Assembly (NCBI GenBank): GCA_910592005.1
Contig: CAJVPP010003716.1
Coordinates: 1-10,983 of the forward strand
From: Funneliformis mosseae
Taxonomy: Eukaryota; Glomeromycota; Glomeromycetes; Glomerales; Glomeraceae
Reading direction: 5' to 3'
DNA length: 10,983 nt
Part shown: piece by piece, positions 1 to 8,225 of the stretch
How positions within the stretch are numbered: the stretch's first letter is position 1
Layout of the letters: every line of letters starts with the position of its first letter
Notes under the pieces: generated by a model
What the model was told of the DNA's origin: nothing
Seen by the model: the letters and a program-made list of their open reading frames with translations, nothing else
Database searches by the model: none
Translations under genes and position numbers: made by a program

Positions 1-113
1 AAATATAATAGATATATAAGATAAATAAAATAAAATAAATAAAAGAAATATATTATATAAAAGAAATATATGCTATAAATGACATAGATGACATAGATAA
101 CATATATGATTTC

Positions 114-191
114 TTAGGGATCGACGTCATCCTTTAGATTGTCATCATCCATATCTTCTTTTGTGTAATAATATCTCTCAAGTTTCTGTTC
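114..191 (-). other. possible acidic C-terminal exon remnant
   Basis: An open stretch of 25 codons followed by TAA reads on the minus strand. It begins EQKLERYYYTKEDMDDD and ends NLKDDVDP, giving a strongly acidic tail. Its base composition (GATGACGTCGATCCC) is less AT-rich than the surroundings. An in-frame TAA lies immediately upstream (192-194), so if real it would be the last exon of a gene, and an AG that could serve as splice acceptor lies nearby. I do not recognise a family and see no upstream exon. It may equally be a chance reading or a relic. Confidence 0.22.
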
Positions 192-263
192 TTACTTTTT
201 ATTCAGAAAACTATTTTTTTTGAGTAATAAAATCTTATTTGTCACGCATATCTATTTGTTACC

Positions 264-376
264 ATTAGATTTAGTTAGGGTTAAGATTAGAGTTGGTTAA
301 GATTAGTTAGGGTTAGAATTAGGATTAGTTACAATTAGGGTTAGGATTAGTTAGGATTAGATAAGGTTAGATGTTA
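264..376. repeat. degenerate TTAGGG-like (telomere-type) repeat tract
   Basis: The plus strand carries a run of short units built on TTAGGG, TTAGGGTTA, TTAGGATTA, TTAGTTAGG and AAGATTAG. Several exact TTAGGG hexamers (near 275, 307, 335) are mixed with one- and two-base variants. TTAGGG is the telomere repeat of most fungi and animals. The tract is short and degenerate and AT-rich DNA and transposon relics follow it, so it looks like an interstitial or subtelomeric relic, or a satellite that resembles the telomere, not a working chromosome end. The G-rich strand is the plus strand here. Confidence 0.7.
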
Positions 377-1479
377 GCATATTATTAATCAATATCACTT
401 ATACGACATATTATATATGAATGCACTAAATACACAGTATACTAAATAAAATATTCCTTATAATATATAAATTTTAAAATTAAATAAATATAAATCATAA
501 TTTTAATTAATAAATTATAATTATTTTCTTAGATTAGAATATCAATTATTTAAATTTATAATATTAAAAAATATTTTTGTTAAATATTATTTACAAATAG
601 ATAATTTATATATTATAATATTTATTAATTAATATTATTATGTAAAATTAATATAATATTAAATCAAAAAATTAAATTAATATAAAATTTTATTAGATTG
701 TAAATCATAAATTTATCTAATTATTTAAATTTCTTCAAATATTTATTTTTTCTTATTATTTTTAATCTAAAGATAATTTTTATAATTATTTTTAAATTTT
801 AATTAAATTGTAACTTAATTATATTATAAGAAATTTAAGTTGCAATTCAATTATATCATTTTTTAATTGCAATACCTATCTTTATTTTAATCATAATTTT
901 TAATATATTTATTATATTTTATATTATAATTATTTTATTTAATTATTATATTATATATTTTATTTTTACTTTACAAATTTAATTATTTTATAATATAACA
1001 AATTAATTATAGTAAAATAATTATATAAAAAGACTTAAATTATAAATTTATTTTAAAACAAATTTTAAAATATTAAATAAAAATTATTAATTATAAATTT
1101 TAAATTAATTTATAACTAAATATTTTCTAATTTATAAATTAGATGAATTAAAAATTAATTTAATAATTTTAGATACTTATAATATAATTAAATTCTAATA
1201 AATACAAATTAATTTAATTATAAAATAATTAATAAAATAAGCTTGCTTAATAATAATAAATATATATTTTAATTCTTTAATTATTTTTATTTTAAATTAT
1301 TTTAAATATATATTAAATCTTTTTAAATATATTTTTTCTAAATATATATAATTTATATTTCTTTTTAATATATAATTTTATTTAATATTAAGCATATAAA
1401 ATTATATAAAATTTTCTTATTAAATAATAATATACTTTTTTTAAATACATTTTTTTTTTACAATTTTATGATTTTATAT
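377..1479. other. gene-free, extremely AT-rich stretch
   Basis: About 1.1 kb made almost only of A and T, with stops in all frames and no reading I recognise. The 5' half of the plus-strand hAT relic would be expected here if that element was once complete, but only the last 40-100 bases before 1480 show a faint fit to the hAT segment that precedes the ENI motif. A small inverted repeat is visible at 840-847 and 865-872 (TTGCAATT / AATTGCAA, 17-base loop). In sequence this AT-rich, such a palindrome can arise by chance. Confidence 0.6.
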
Positions 1480-1481
1480 TA

Positions 1482-1502
1482 CAGTTCCTGCTAAAAGTAA
1501 TG
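1482..1502 (+). repeat. left terminal inverted repeat of Tc1/mariner element
   Basis: Twenty-one bases starting CAGT directly after the TA target site. They pair with 2787-2807 with four transition mismatches at positions 5-8 and an exact inner core GCTAAAAGTAATG. This is the likely transposase-binding end. Confidence 0.88.
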
Positions 1503-1691
1503 ACGATAGGGATATTAAATAATATTTTGGTTACAGTTTCTCTAATATTCTGATTTAATGTATTATTAATTAGGTTGATTTAGGCAATATGATATTATTT
1601 TTAATAAAATAAACAAAAAAACCTAATCTTAAATGTTATTTATTTATTTTAAATTTAACCTAAATTACCACTATACCAAATTCTATCGACA

Positions 1692-2683
1692 TCTATTAAA
1701 GCAAATCATGAAGTTATAAAATATTTTTAGGATAAAAATATCTATAATGCAAAGGAAATTTTCAACTAAACTGAAATTCTTTTACATTCTTGTGAAAGAT
1801 ATGTTGTCATTTTACGAAAAAATGGCAATATTCCAGAAATTCATCAATTTGACTGCCTACAAAAATTAATCCTTACAAAATGTTAGCATATTAAAATAAT
1901 CATTAAGCATGATCATTTTACTACAGTTAGAGAACTGAAGGCTATATTAGAAGAAAATGATTTGGAATTAGAAATCATTGAAACAACTATCCGTTGAGAA
2001 CTTTCTAGGCTCAGTTATGTAGCAGTTCTTTCACGAAAAGTTCCTTTTTTGATCCAAAAAGCGAAAGACATTCATTTATTTTAGGCATAAGATCATTTGC
2101 AATATGATTAGAAAAGGGAGGTTTTTCTGATGAAATAATGATCCAAATATTTTATAACACAACCCTTGTATGATCCCATAATAGAAAACTAGTTCAACCT
2201 ATAGTTAAGTATCCCTTTAAAATGCGTGATTAATGTTAAAGGAAGAATCGACATGCACATGTTTACTGAAAATCTTGATCATTATTTGTATCGCTAAATT
2301 CTTAACAATCAGCTCTATAATAATGCAAATGAATTATTGAGTCATCAATTGATTTTTCAACAAGATAATGATCTGAAACACAAATCCTATGATGTTCAAA
2401 AGGACTTGAAAACTCACCTTCTAAGTCAAGTTCTTTCATGACCATCTTATAGTCTAGATCTTAATCTGTTTGAAAATGTTTGAACTATTTTAAAAAGAAA
2501 AGTTAAGATAAAAATTAAGAAAATAGTGACGCAGATAAAAAAATATTAATTGAAATTTTTTATAATATAATTCAAGAAGAATGGGATGATTTTGACGATG
2601 ATATAATAGTTAATTGCATTAATAGTATGTCAAATTGAATTATAGCATGCATTGATGCAGAAGGAGTGCATACTAAATACTAA
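1692..2683 (+). pseudogene. Tc1/mariner transposase, decayed DDE enzyme
   Basis: The family cuts and pastes the element at TA sites, using an N-terminal paired-type helix-turn-helix and a DDE catalytic core. The N-terminal part (about 1692-2120) reads in one frame, with TVRELKAILEEND and KAKDIHLF blocks. The first catalytic Asp lies in FSDE at 2123-2134 in a second frame that runs on through IQIFYNTTLV and KLVQPIVKYPFKM. The first frame returns with DMHMFTENLDHYLYR, then IFQQDND (second Asp, codon 2364-2366), then SLDLNLFENV (Glu, codon 2472-2474). After another frame change near 2545 the tail QEEWDDFDDDIIVNCINSMS and GVHTKY ends at TAA 2681-2683, the usual Tc1 C-terminus. So all three catalytic residues can still be read, but at least three frame changes and about a dozen stops kill the gene. 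Stops sit at expected Trp (2171, 2439, 2481), Arg (1995, 2636) and Gln (2295) codons. The start is uncertain; the usual ATG seems lost. Confidence 0.88.
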
Positions 2684-2786
2684 TTAATTAATAAAAGTTG
2701 TAACTATGATATTCATATTTTATTTAAAAAAATTTTAATTAGGTTTATTAATAAATCGCATATATTAAGTTATAAAAATTTACTAC

Positions 2787-2807
2787 CATTACTTTTAGCG
2801 AAGACTG
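2787..2807 (-). repeat. right terminal inverted repeat of Tc1/mariner element
   Basis: Reverse complement of the left end, with the core GCTAAAAGTAATG intact, followed by the second TA at 2808-2809. Confidence 0.88.
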
Positions 2808-2809
2808 TA

Positions 2810-3771
2810 TAAGTGAAAATATTGTTTATTGCCTTAATCAAATAATTAAAAAATGGAATTTAAAAGAAAAAATTTTTATAATAACTACTAATAATAGAAG
2901 TAACATGGTTAAAGTTAATAAGCTATTTAAAATTTTTACATTTACTATATACAGCTTATATATTCTAATTAGTAGTAGAAAAAGTATTTATTTTAATAGA
3001 GAGATTAATTGCATAAGTAAAACATTTAATTAGTTTCTTTACTACACTAAAATAAACTAAACAATTAATTAAAATTTAAAAAATATAAGGTATAATCAGG
3101 AAGAAGTAAATTTAATAATTTAATAAAACTTATAATTATAATCAAATTATTTTCTAATCTTTGATATAAAATTTCTTTAATATTAGAATCTAAACAAAAA
3201 TGATCACTATCTTAGACTTATTTCTGATATAAATACCTATTAGAATTCATCATACTTAGCATGAATTTGGTTAGAAAAAATTTATAATTACATTGATGTA
3301 ATATCAATAACTATATTAAGAGATAAAGATCCTATAGCACAAAAAGATAAAAAAAAAATAGTAGAATTAATCTTATTGGAGATGAATAGGTTGTCATCAA
3401 ACAATTAATTATAATATTAAAATCTTTTACATCAGAAATTGAACTTCTTAAAAGTAGTAAATATGTAATAATGAGCTTTATATATGATGCAATTATAGAA
3501 ATTATAAATAGAATTATTAGTTCTAATAAAATAATCCTAAAGAAATTGATCTTACTAATCCTATAATAATCTTTGATAATGATATTGTATTAAAAATCCA
3601 AATGATGATGATAAAATTGATGATTATCTAAAGCGATGAAAAATTTTAATAAATGTATTACAGAATTATAATAATTTAATTAAGAAGGTTAAATCTGTAT
3701 TATATATAGTAATGAAATATTATTAGAATATACCTCAAGATGAAAGTTTGATAGTTGCATTCTTAGATCTA
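2810..3771 (+). pseudogene. hAT transposase relic hAT-A, catalytic core part
   Basis: hAT (hobo/Ac/Tam3) transposases move elements that make 8-bp target duplications. In order: SENIVYCLNQIIKKWNLKEK and IFIITTNNRSNMVKVNK from 2812 (hAT ITTDNxSNM block, catalytic Asp region, with Asn at the expected Asp); a decayed HTLQL-type region; LRLISDINTY-stop-NSSYLA (3212-3261, the RWNSSYLAW block, with TAG 3241 and TGA 3262 at the two Trp codons); DE-stop-VVIKQLIIILKSF then EIELLKSSKYVIMSFIY (EWxxLxxLxxILKPF...LSGSKY block, TAG 3387 at Trp); DLTNPIIIFDNDIVL; and KVKSVLYIVMKYY-stop-NIPQDESLIVAFLD (TAG 3724 at Trp). The reading is cut in the codon after FLD by the insertion at 3772 and continues at 4365. 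Frame changes occur near 3080 and 3600. Everything upstream of the ITT block is missing or lies unrecognised left of the Tc1 element. Confidence 0.85.
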
Positions 3772-3811
3772 CAGACCCCTGCCAAAAGTTTCCGAACGTC
3801 ATCTTTTGGCT
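3772..3811 (+). repeat. left TIR of 591-bp Tc1 derivative
   Basis: Starts CAGACCCCTG after TA and contains TCCGAACG and CTTTTGGCT. It pairs with 4328-4362, allowing a 2-base and a 3-base gap. Confidence 0.88.
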
Positions 3812-3978
3812 ATTTCATACTGAATACATCATATGACTGTATAATACTGCAGTCATGTAATATACCTGACCTAATTTGCTTGAATTAAAACCAAATAAAA
3901 GCGTGTTATAAAAGCATGTTTGGTTTATTTATTTTGATTTTTAACCAAAATAAAATTTACCTTCTGAAAACCACAAAA

Positions 3979-4166
3979 ATGTTCAAAGAACAACGCGGCA
4001 GTATATATTTTGCCATCAACGTAGCGATAGTTACCGGGCTATTACTGCAAATATCGGTTGTGGATTTTTAATAGCATTTAGAACTTTAAAAAGAATGGAT
4101 GACATCAGAACCGTTAATTCGAGGCTTCGTTCTGGTCGACTATCCTTAATTAAAGATTCGCAGTGA
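3979..4166 (+). pseudogene. Tc1 transposase N-terminal HTH fragment
   Basis: This is the DNA-binding part of a Tc1 transposase, broken by one frame change. From ATG 3979 it reads MFKEQRGSIYFAINV. The neighbouring frame, from 4026, gives DSYRAITANIGCG and FRTLKRMDDIRTVNSRLRSG, which matches the first helix-turn-helix and the RTLKRF...GTVxxRPRSGRP linker (GRPR-like motif) of the family. That frame stops at TGA 4164-4166. A further open reading in another frame continues to a TAG near 4260 but resembles nothing clearly. The second helix-turn-helix is not convincing and the DDE domain is absent, so no active enzyme could be made. Confidence 0.8.
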
Positions 4167-4327
4167 AGCTAGCTGAAGTGATTTGTCACAGCAAATTCAG
4201 GCTGTGATGAAGCAAATAAAGACCCGACCAAGTACTAATTATTTAGTACCAAATGTGTAGCATATTGTACATTAATAAATAAATTAATAAAATTTTAATA
4301 AACTTTAAAATTTTAAGTTTTACATTG

Positions 4328-4362
4328 AGCCAAAAAGCGTTCGGAGACTTTTAGCGGGTCTG
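4328..4362 (-). repeat. right TIR of 591-bp Tc1 derivative
   Basis: Read from 4362 leftwards it starts CAGACCCGCTAAAAGT and contains TCCGAACG and TTTTTGGCT, matching the left end; TA follows at 4363-4364. Confidence 0.88.
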
Positions 4363-4787
4363 TAAGATGTAAATCTCTTAGTTTTATATCTGAATCATAA
4401 ATAATTAAAATGAAATTTTCTTAAGAAAAAATTATATAAAGCTAAAGAAGATTTAGGTATAGTTCAATAGTAACCATTATAATTACCTGAAAATTCTTTT
4501 CTTCAAAATATATTTGCTAATTATTATTAATCTGAAAGGTATTATAAACTTAAGAAATATATAATGATAGAAGAAACAGATTTAGTATTTGTCTTTTTAA
4601 ATGGTAAGCATTTCAGAAATCATACTTTTCAATCTTATCATAATTAGCAAAAAAGTACTTAACTATTCTGATAACATCTGCTTTTAATAAAAGATTATTT
4701 TCTGATGCTAAAAATATTATGATAATAAAACAAATTACTTTATTGCTATCTATTTTTAAATATTTAGTATTTTATAAATGAAATTAA
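4363..4787 (+). pseudogene. hAT transposase relic hAT-A, C-terminal dimerisation part
   Basis: Continues the hAT-A reading after the 591-bp insertion. RCKSLSFISES (from 4366) completes the LDPRxKSLxF block. After a frame change come YKAKEDLGIVQ, then KW-stop-AFQKSYFSILS and LAKKYLTILITSAFNKRLFS (about 4600-4703), then DAKNIM and LLLSIFKYLVFYK. This is the conserved hAT C-terminal dimerisation domain (WW...FPILSxLAxKYLxIxxTSxxxERLFSxAG...LVFLKxN). Stops stand at the second Trp of the WW pair (TAA 4605) and at a Gln-like site in LSxLAKKY. The relic ends near TAA 4785-4787. It was clearly coding once and is dead now. The family differs in detail from hAT-B on the other strand. Confidence 0.87.
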
Positions 4788-5484
4788 CATTTTATTAATA
4801 AGATTTTTGAGAATCTAAACAATTTTATTAGATCATATAGTTAAACTGTATAAAAATAAAAACAATCTTATTGAAAGCATAATTGTGAGTGAAGACAAAT
4901 ATTTATATTATACGTATTATAAATTATTAATAAATTAATTATATTTATTCTACTATAATATTATAAATAAATTGCTATAAGCAAAATTTTTATAAAATTA
5001 TTATTGAGTAAAGAATAGATCAATTGTTTTAATTGTTTTGTAAATTTTCTATTATTTATTTTTATAATATTTTTTTTTTGTATATTTTATATAATATTAA
5101 ATGACGTATTATAATATATTTATGATTAATAATACATATTGCAAATTTGGATATTACATATATGTTATATATGAAACAATATAAAATACACATATAGTGA
5201 AGTTTCTTTATTAATTTTGAAATGGGAAAATTAAATTAAATTATTATTTATAAAAAAAATTTTAATAAAAGTTTTATTCAAAAAATATCCTGAATATTTA
5301 GATAATTTATGATATTTGATTAATGTTCTAAATATCTAAATATTATCTGAATAAATTATCAAAATATCTAAATTAAAACAAATATAAGTTAATCAGATAT
5401 CTGGATAAATGAATATAAACTTTAGTTTAAAACAAACTTATCAAAAGAATTTTAAATTTTAAAATTTATTTTCAATCTAATTAA
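4788..5484. other. non-coding gap between two tail-to-tail hAT relics
   Basis: About 700 bases between the C-terminal ends of hAT-A (plus) and hAT-B (minus). I see no gene. It should contain the 3' non-coding ends of both elements and their terminal repeats, but I could not identify a TIR pair or 8-bp target duplications by eye. A short repeat cluster lies at 5277-5416. Confidence 0.55.
5277..5416. repeat. short AATATCT/GATATTT repeat cluster, possible hAT subterminal repeats
   Basis: Variants of AATATCTAAAT, ATATCCTGAATATTTAGATAA, ATTATCTGAATAA and GATATCTGGATAAATGA recur about five to six times in both orientations. hAT elements often carry such short subterminal motifs as transposase-binding sites. 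The position, just beyond the 3' end of hAT-B, fits that role. This is inference; simple AT-rich similarity could explain part of it. Confidence 0.45.
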
Positions 5485-6830
5485 CTATTTTTTAATCTCA
5501 AATATGTTTACATTTTTCTTATTTCTTTTTAAAAATATAATTTAATTAATAATACTTAAATCTAAATGAGTTCTTTAGAGAATAACTAAATTATTAGTAT
5601 CAGAAAAAATCTTTCTAATGGTACAGAGGTAGCTAAAATATAAAGATAGTTTATTACTATTTTATATAATATAGGATATTAGGTTTTATTTATTACCCAT
5701 TATGTAAAAAAATCATACTTCTTAAGATCTGAAAATTTTGGTAAATTAAGATAATATTAGATTTTATTCTTTATTAGAGTTATATTTCTTCATTTTTTTT
5801 TTAAAGGTTGACCATTATTATTAAATTACTCTAATATTATTAGACTTTACAGAAATATTAGAAATTAAAACTTCTTTAAGAATTTCATATTTTTTTTGCA
5901 TTTGATTAATAATTTCTTCACACATTCTTTAAGTAACAAATTCTAAGTTTTTAAAATAAGAATCAAGAAACAATCCTTTAAATAAAATTCTTAAGAAAAT
6001 TCTCATCTTAATTATAAATCTTCTAAGATTATTTTTTTATAATTTTTTTCTATATTAATTTCCATTTGAATTAATTCAGTTTTAAGAATTTCTTTAAAAT
6101 TATATAAATTTGAATATATTAAACCAATAGTTGAATAAATTATACTACTTAAAAAACATATTATACTTTCAAAAGAACTTAAAAGCTTCACTATTTTTCT
6201 AATTATTTTCTATAATTTATATACAACTGAATACAATTCTTCTAATTTTTTACCTTCTTATGAATATGTGAATTTCTATCATTTATTAAAAAAATTTTAA
6301 TATTAAAATTGTTGGTTTAAGAATGATAAGTCTTTAAAATGTATATAATGTTAAATTTTAACAAGTATTATTAGCTTTTACTACATCTAAAAAAACAAGT
6401 TCTTTTGCTTCTTTTTCTAGTTCTTTCTTATCTTTTTGTAATTGCTATTATCAATATAAATAAACTTGTGATTCTCTTAATTATTATTTCTTTTTATCAT
6501 TTACTAAAAAAACAATAAGACATTTATATTTGTTAATTAATACTTTTGTTATATCTAATTCTTTTCTAATATTTAGTTAAAGTGTATATATAATATAAAA
6601 CACTCTTTTATCAATTTTCATATTTTTTTATATTGAAACTATTATCAGTTACTATAGCTGTAATTTTTGAATTAATTACCTATTTATCAAACAAATTAGC
6701 TAAATATTTCTAGATTTTAGATTTTAGTTATACTATATAGATATGGCAGTTCTTTTATATTAAGAAGTAATTTACATAGTTTAAATTTAGATATCACCTA
6801 ATGTACTATAATACATAAATAAGATATATA

Positions 6831-6840
6831 TGCTATTAAA
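6831..6840 (+). repeat. target-site duplication, left copy
   Basis: TGCTATTAAA, paired with TGCTAATAAA at 7514-7523. It encodes part of the hAT-B LIA/LLA codons on the minus strand. Confidence 0.7.
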
Positions 6841-7513
6841 ATAATTTTATAACTTCAGTTAAAATCTCAAAAAAGTAAATAAAACTAAGATAATTACTTG
6901 AAAATCATGAGTGAGGATTCATAATAACATCAAAGATTATTTTCATACATAAGATAAACACAAAATAAATACAAAGATAACTCAAAGATATTATAGAGAT
7001 TATGCTTCAGAAATTTCAAGTTAATACAGTGAATCAATATAATATTATATAATAGATTTATTAACAATAATTAAAGAGATTACATGAATGCAAAAAAATC
7101 ATGAATATTTATAACAGTTTTAAAGAATTGTAAAGGATAAGTTTTATACTTGATTAATTATACTCTTTTATTAATATAATATATATATTTAGTATCTAAA
7201 AGATTAATATCTCGTCAGTGCTGAGACTAAAAGAAAATACAAAGATATTTATACATATTAAATAATTAATAAAATAAACTAAATTAAATATATTAAAGAA
7301 AATAAAGTTGCTATTTTACTAGGTAATAAAGTTGCTGTGTCAATAAAATTGTTAGATCTGTAGGCAACTAAATGGATATTTATAATTTACATAATTATTA
7401 AAGACAATAAAATTTAATAAAGTGAATAAAATGATCTTTCTAAGATCCACATGACAATAAAATTGATTTTCTAATCTATTAATTAAATCTATCTAAAATT
7501 TTACCTATTACAG
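6841..7513. mobile_element. 673-bp insertion of unknown class inside hAT-B
   Basis: The hAT-B protein reading stops in the middle of the TLDxWTS...HWI segment at 7514 and resumes at 6840. The two flanks are TGCTATTAAA (6831-6840) and TGCTAATAAA (7514-7523), a direct repeat with 9 of 10 matches. Removing the insert and one copy joins SLLA to YISYLCIIVH in the same frame, as the family requires. The insert itself shows no convincing TIRs, no poly-A tail and no reading I recognise. It contains short direct repeats: ATAAAGTTGCT twice near 7303-7335, CAATAAAATT several times at 7340-7465, and ATACAAAGATA twice. A duplication of 8-10 bp would suit an hAT-, MULE- or other cut-and-paste non-autonomous element. 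The class is open. Confidence 0.72.
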
Positions 7514-7523
7514 TGCTAATAAA
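7514..7523 (+). repeat. target-site duplication, right copy
   Basis: TGCTAATAAA, one mismatch from the copy at 6831-6840, on the other side of the 673-bp insertion. Confidence 0.7.
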
Positions 7524-8225
7524 CTCTAAGTATTCAATGTTAAAGAAATATTTTCTAATTAAAAAAGTTGATTCTTAATTTTATTTGCTTTGTTTCATAT
7601 GCTGATAAAATTTGATCTTTAAGAATTTTAGTACAAGAAACCTTATAATGTAAATTATATCCATTTACTATTTTAATAAAATCTTTGGTTTTTATAATAA
7701 TAAATCTAATTATATTTTAATAATGATTCTTGTTTGAAATAAGTATGTGACTTAATTTTTTTTTCTTTAATTATATTACCAATAAGATTTTAATCACCTT
7801 TATATAATGCTTCTAGATAACGTTTTGCAGTACTTTTAATAATTTAATATATATTTGATAAATGTATTTTTATTGACCTTAAAAAACTATACCATTTAAG
7901 TATTTTTTACAACCTTCAATTTGACAAATAACATTATTATATTTAGTTTTTTTAAAGAATTTTCATATCCAACTTATTTTAGATTTTGTAATTTATTGAT
8001 ATTAGTATTAACATCATTTTTATCAATTATATTAATTACATTAACTACTTCTTTATCAAATATGATTTAATCACTAGTTTCTTATTTAAATTTAGAAAAA
8101 TAGCATTATAATCAGAATTATCAGTGTCACATTCTTCTTCTTAAGCTAATTCTATTTTTTCTGCTTTTTTAGCTAATTATTTATATTTACTTAATATAGT
8201 AGTAGTTATATTTTTTATAACATAA

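Larger units (their letters stand above)
1482..2807 (+). mobile_element. Tc1/mariner-type DNA transposon, full length but dead
   Basis: A 1326-bp element bounded by TA at 1480-1481 and 2808-2809, the target duplication typical of the IS630/Tc1/mariner superfamily. Its ends are inverted repeats of at least 21 bp. Seventeen of 21 positions match, the inner 13 (GCTAAAAGTAATG) are exact, and the four mismatches at positions 5-8 are all transitions. Both ends start CAGT, as in Tc1 elements. The interior holds one plus-strand transposase relic in the expected place. The length, TIRs and TA target agree with a complete copy that later decayed. It lies at the left edge of the recognisable hAT-A relic, and the hAT reading starts straight after its right end, so it probably inserted into that hAT. 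Confidence 0.9.
3772..4362 (+). mobile_element. Tc1/mariner deletion derivative, 591 bp, non-autonomous
   Basis: Bounded by TA at 3770-3771 and 4363-4364. Its long inverted ends (3772-3811 and 4328-4362) share CAGACCC, AAAAGT, TCCGAACG and TTTTTGGCT or close variants and differ mainly by short indels. The interior keeps only the first part of a Tc1 transposase and goes straight to the right end, so the catalytic core has been deleted, as in MITE-like derivatives. It is richer in G and C than anything around it and its TIRs are well preserved, so it is probably the younger insertion. Its TIRs differ from those of the element at 1482-2807, so it belongs to another family. It sits inside hAT-A, whose reading continues across it once the element and one TA are removed. 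Confidence 0.92.
5485..8225 (-). pseudogene. hAT transposase relic hAT-B, nearly full length, split by an insertion
   Basis: Read from high to low coordinates: acidic segment LAQEEECDTDNSDYNAIF (about 8150-8100; Q is TAA); BED-finger-like NVICQIEGCKKYL (about 7950-7905); KRYLEALYKGD; DFIKIVNGYNLHYKVSCTKI and LKDQIL (about 7680-7590, PSRKTL-type block); NISLTLNT-stop-SLLA (TAG 7526-7528 at the TLDxWTS Trp). After the insertion at 6841-7513 come YISYLCIIVH-stop-V, SKFKLCKLLLNIKELPYLYS, and DK-stop-VINSKITAIVTDN (TAG 6680-6682 at Trp; hAT IVTDNxSN block); KKELEKEAKELVFLDVVKAN (TRWNS region, about 6440-6370); VKLLSSFESI and STIGLIYSNLYNFKEIL; LFKGLFLDSYFKNLEF (LDPRFK block); WVINKT-stop-YPILYK and ILATSVPLERFFSDTNNL (dimerisation domain, about 5650-5593); IIFLKRN. 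It ends at TAG 5485-5487. Without the insertion it spans about 2 kb, normal for hAT. Several frameshifts and many stops make it inactive. The start is uncertain. Confidence 0.88.

Noticed and set aside
61..105. GACATAGAT repeated as a possible satellite or array
   Set aside because: Only two to three imperfect units; too little to call a repeat array.
840..872. TTGCAATT...AATTGCAA hairpin as a terminator or RNA element
   Set aside because: Eight-base arms in nearly pure A+T sequence are expected by chance, and no gene lies beside it.
7216..7240. CAGTGCTGAGACTAAAAG as a possible Tc1 terminal repeat
   Set aside because: It starts like a Tc1 end but has no TA directly before it and no matching inverted copy was found downstream. 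It lies inside the 673-bp insertion.
1692..8225. A reassigned genetic code (TAA/TAG read as Gln, as in ciliates, or TGA read as Trp)
   Set aside because: Reading TAA/TAG as Gln improves several stretches, but TAG also stands at clear Trp sites (3241, 3387, 3724, 6680, 7526) and TGA at both Trp and Arg sites. No single reassignment fits, and frameshifts are also present. Decay of TGG, CAA and CGA codons explains it.
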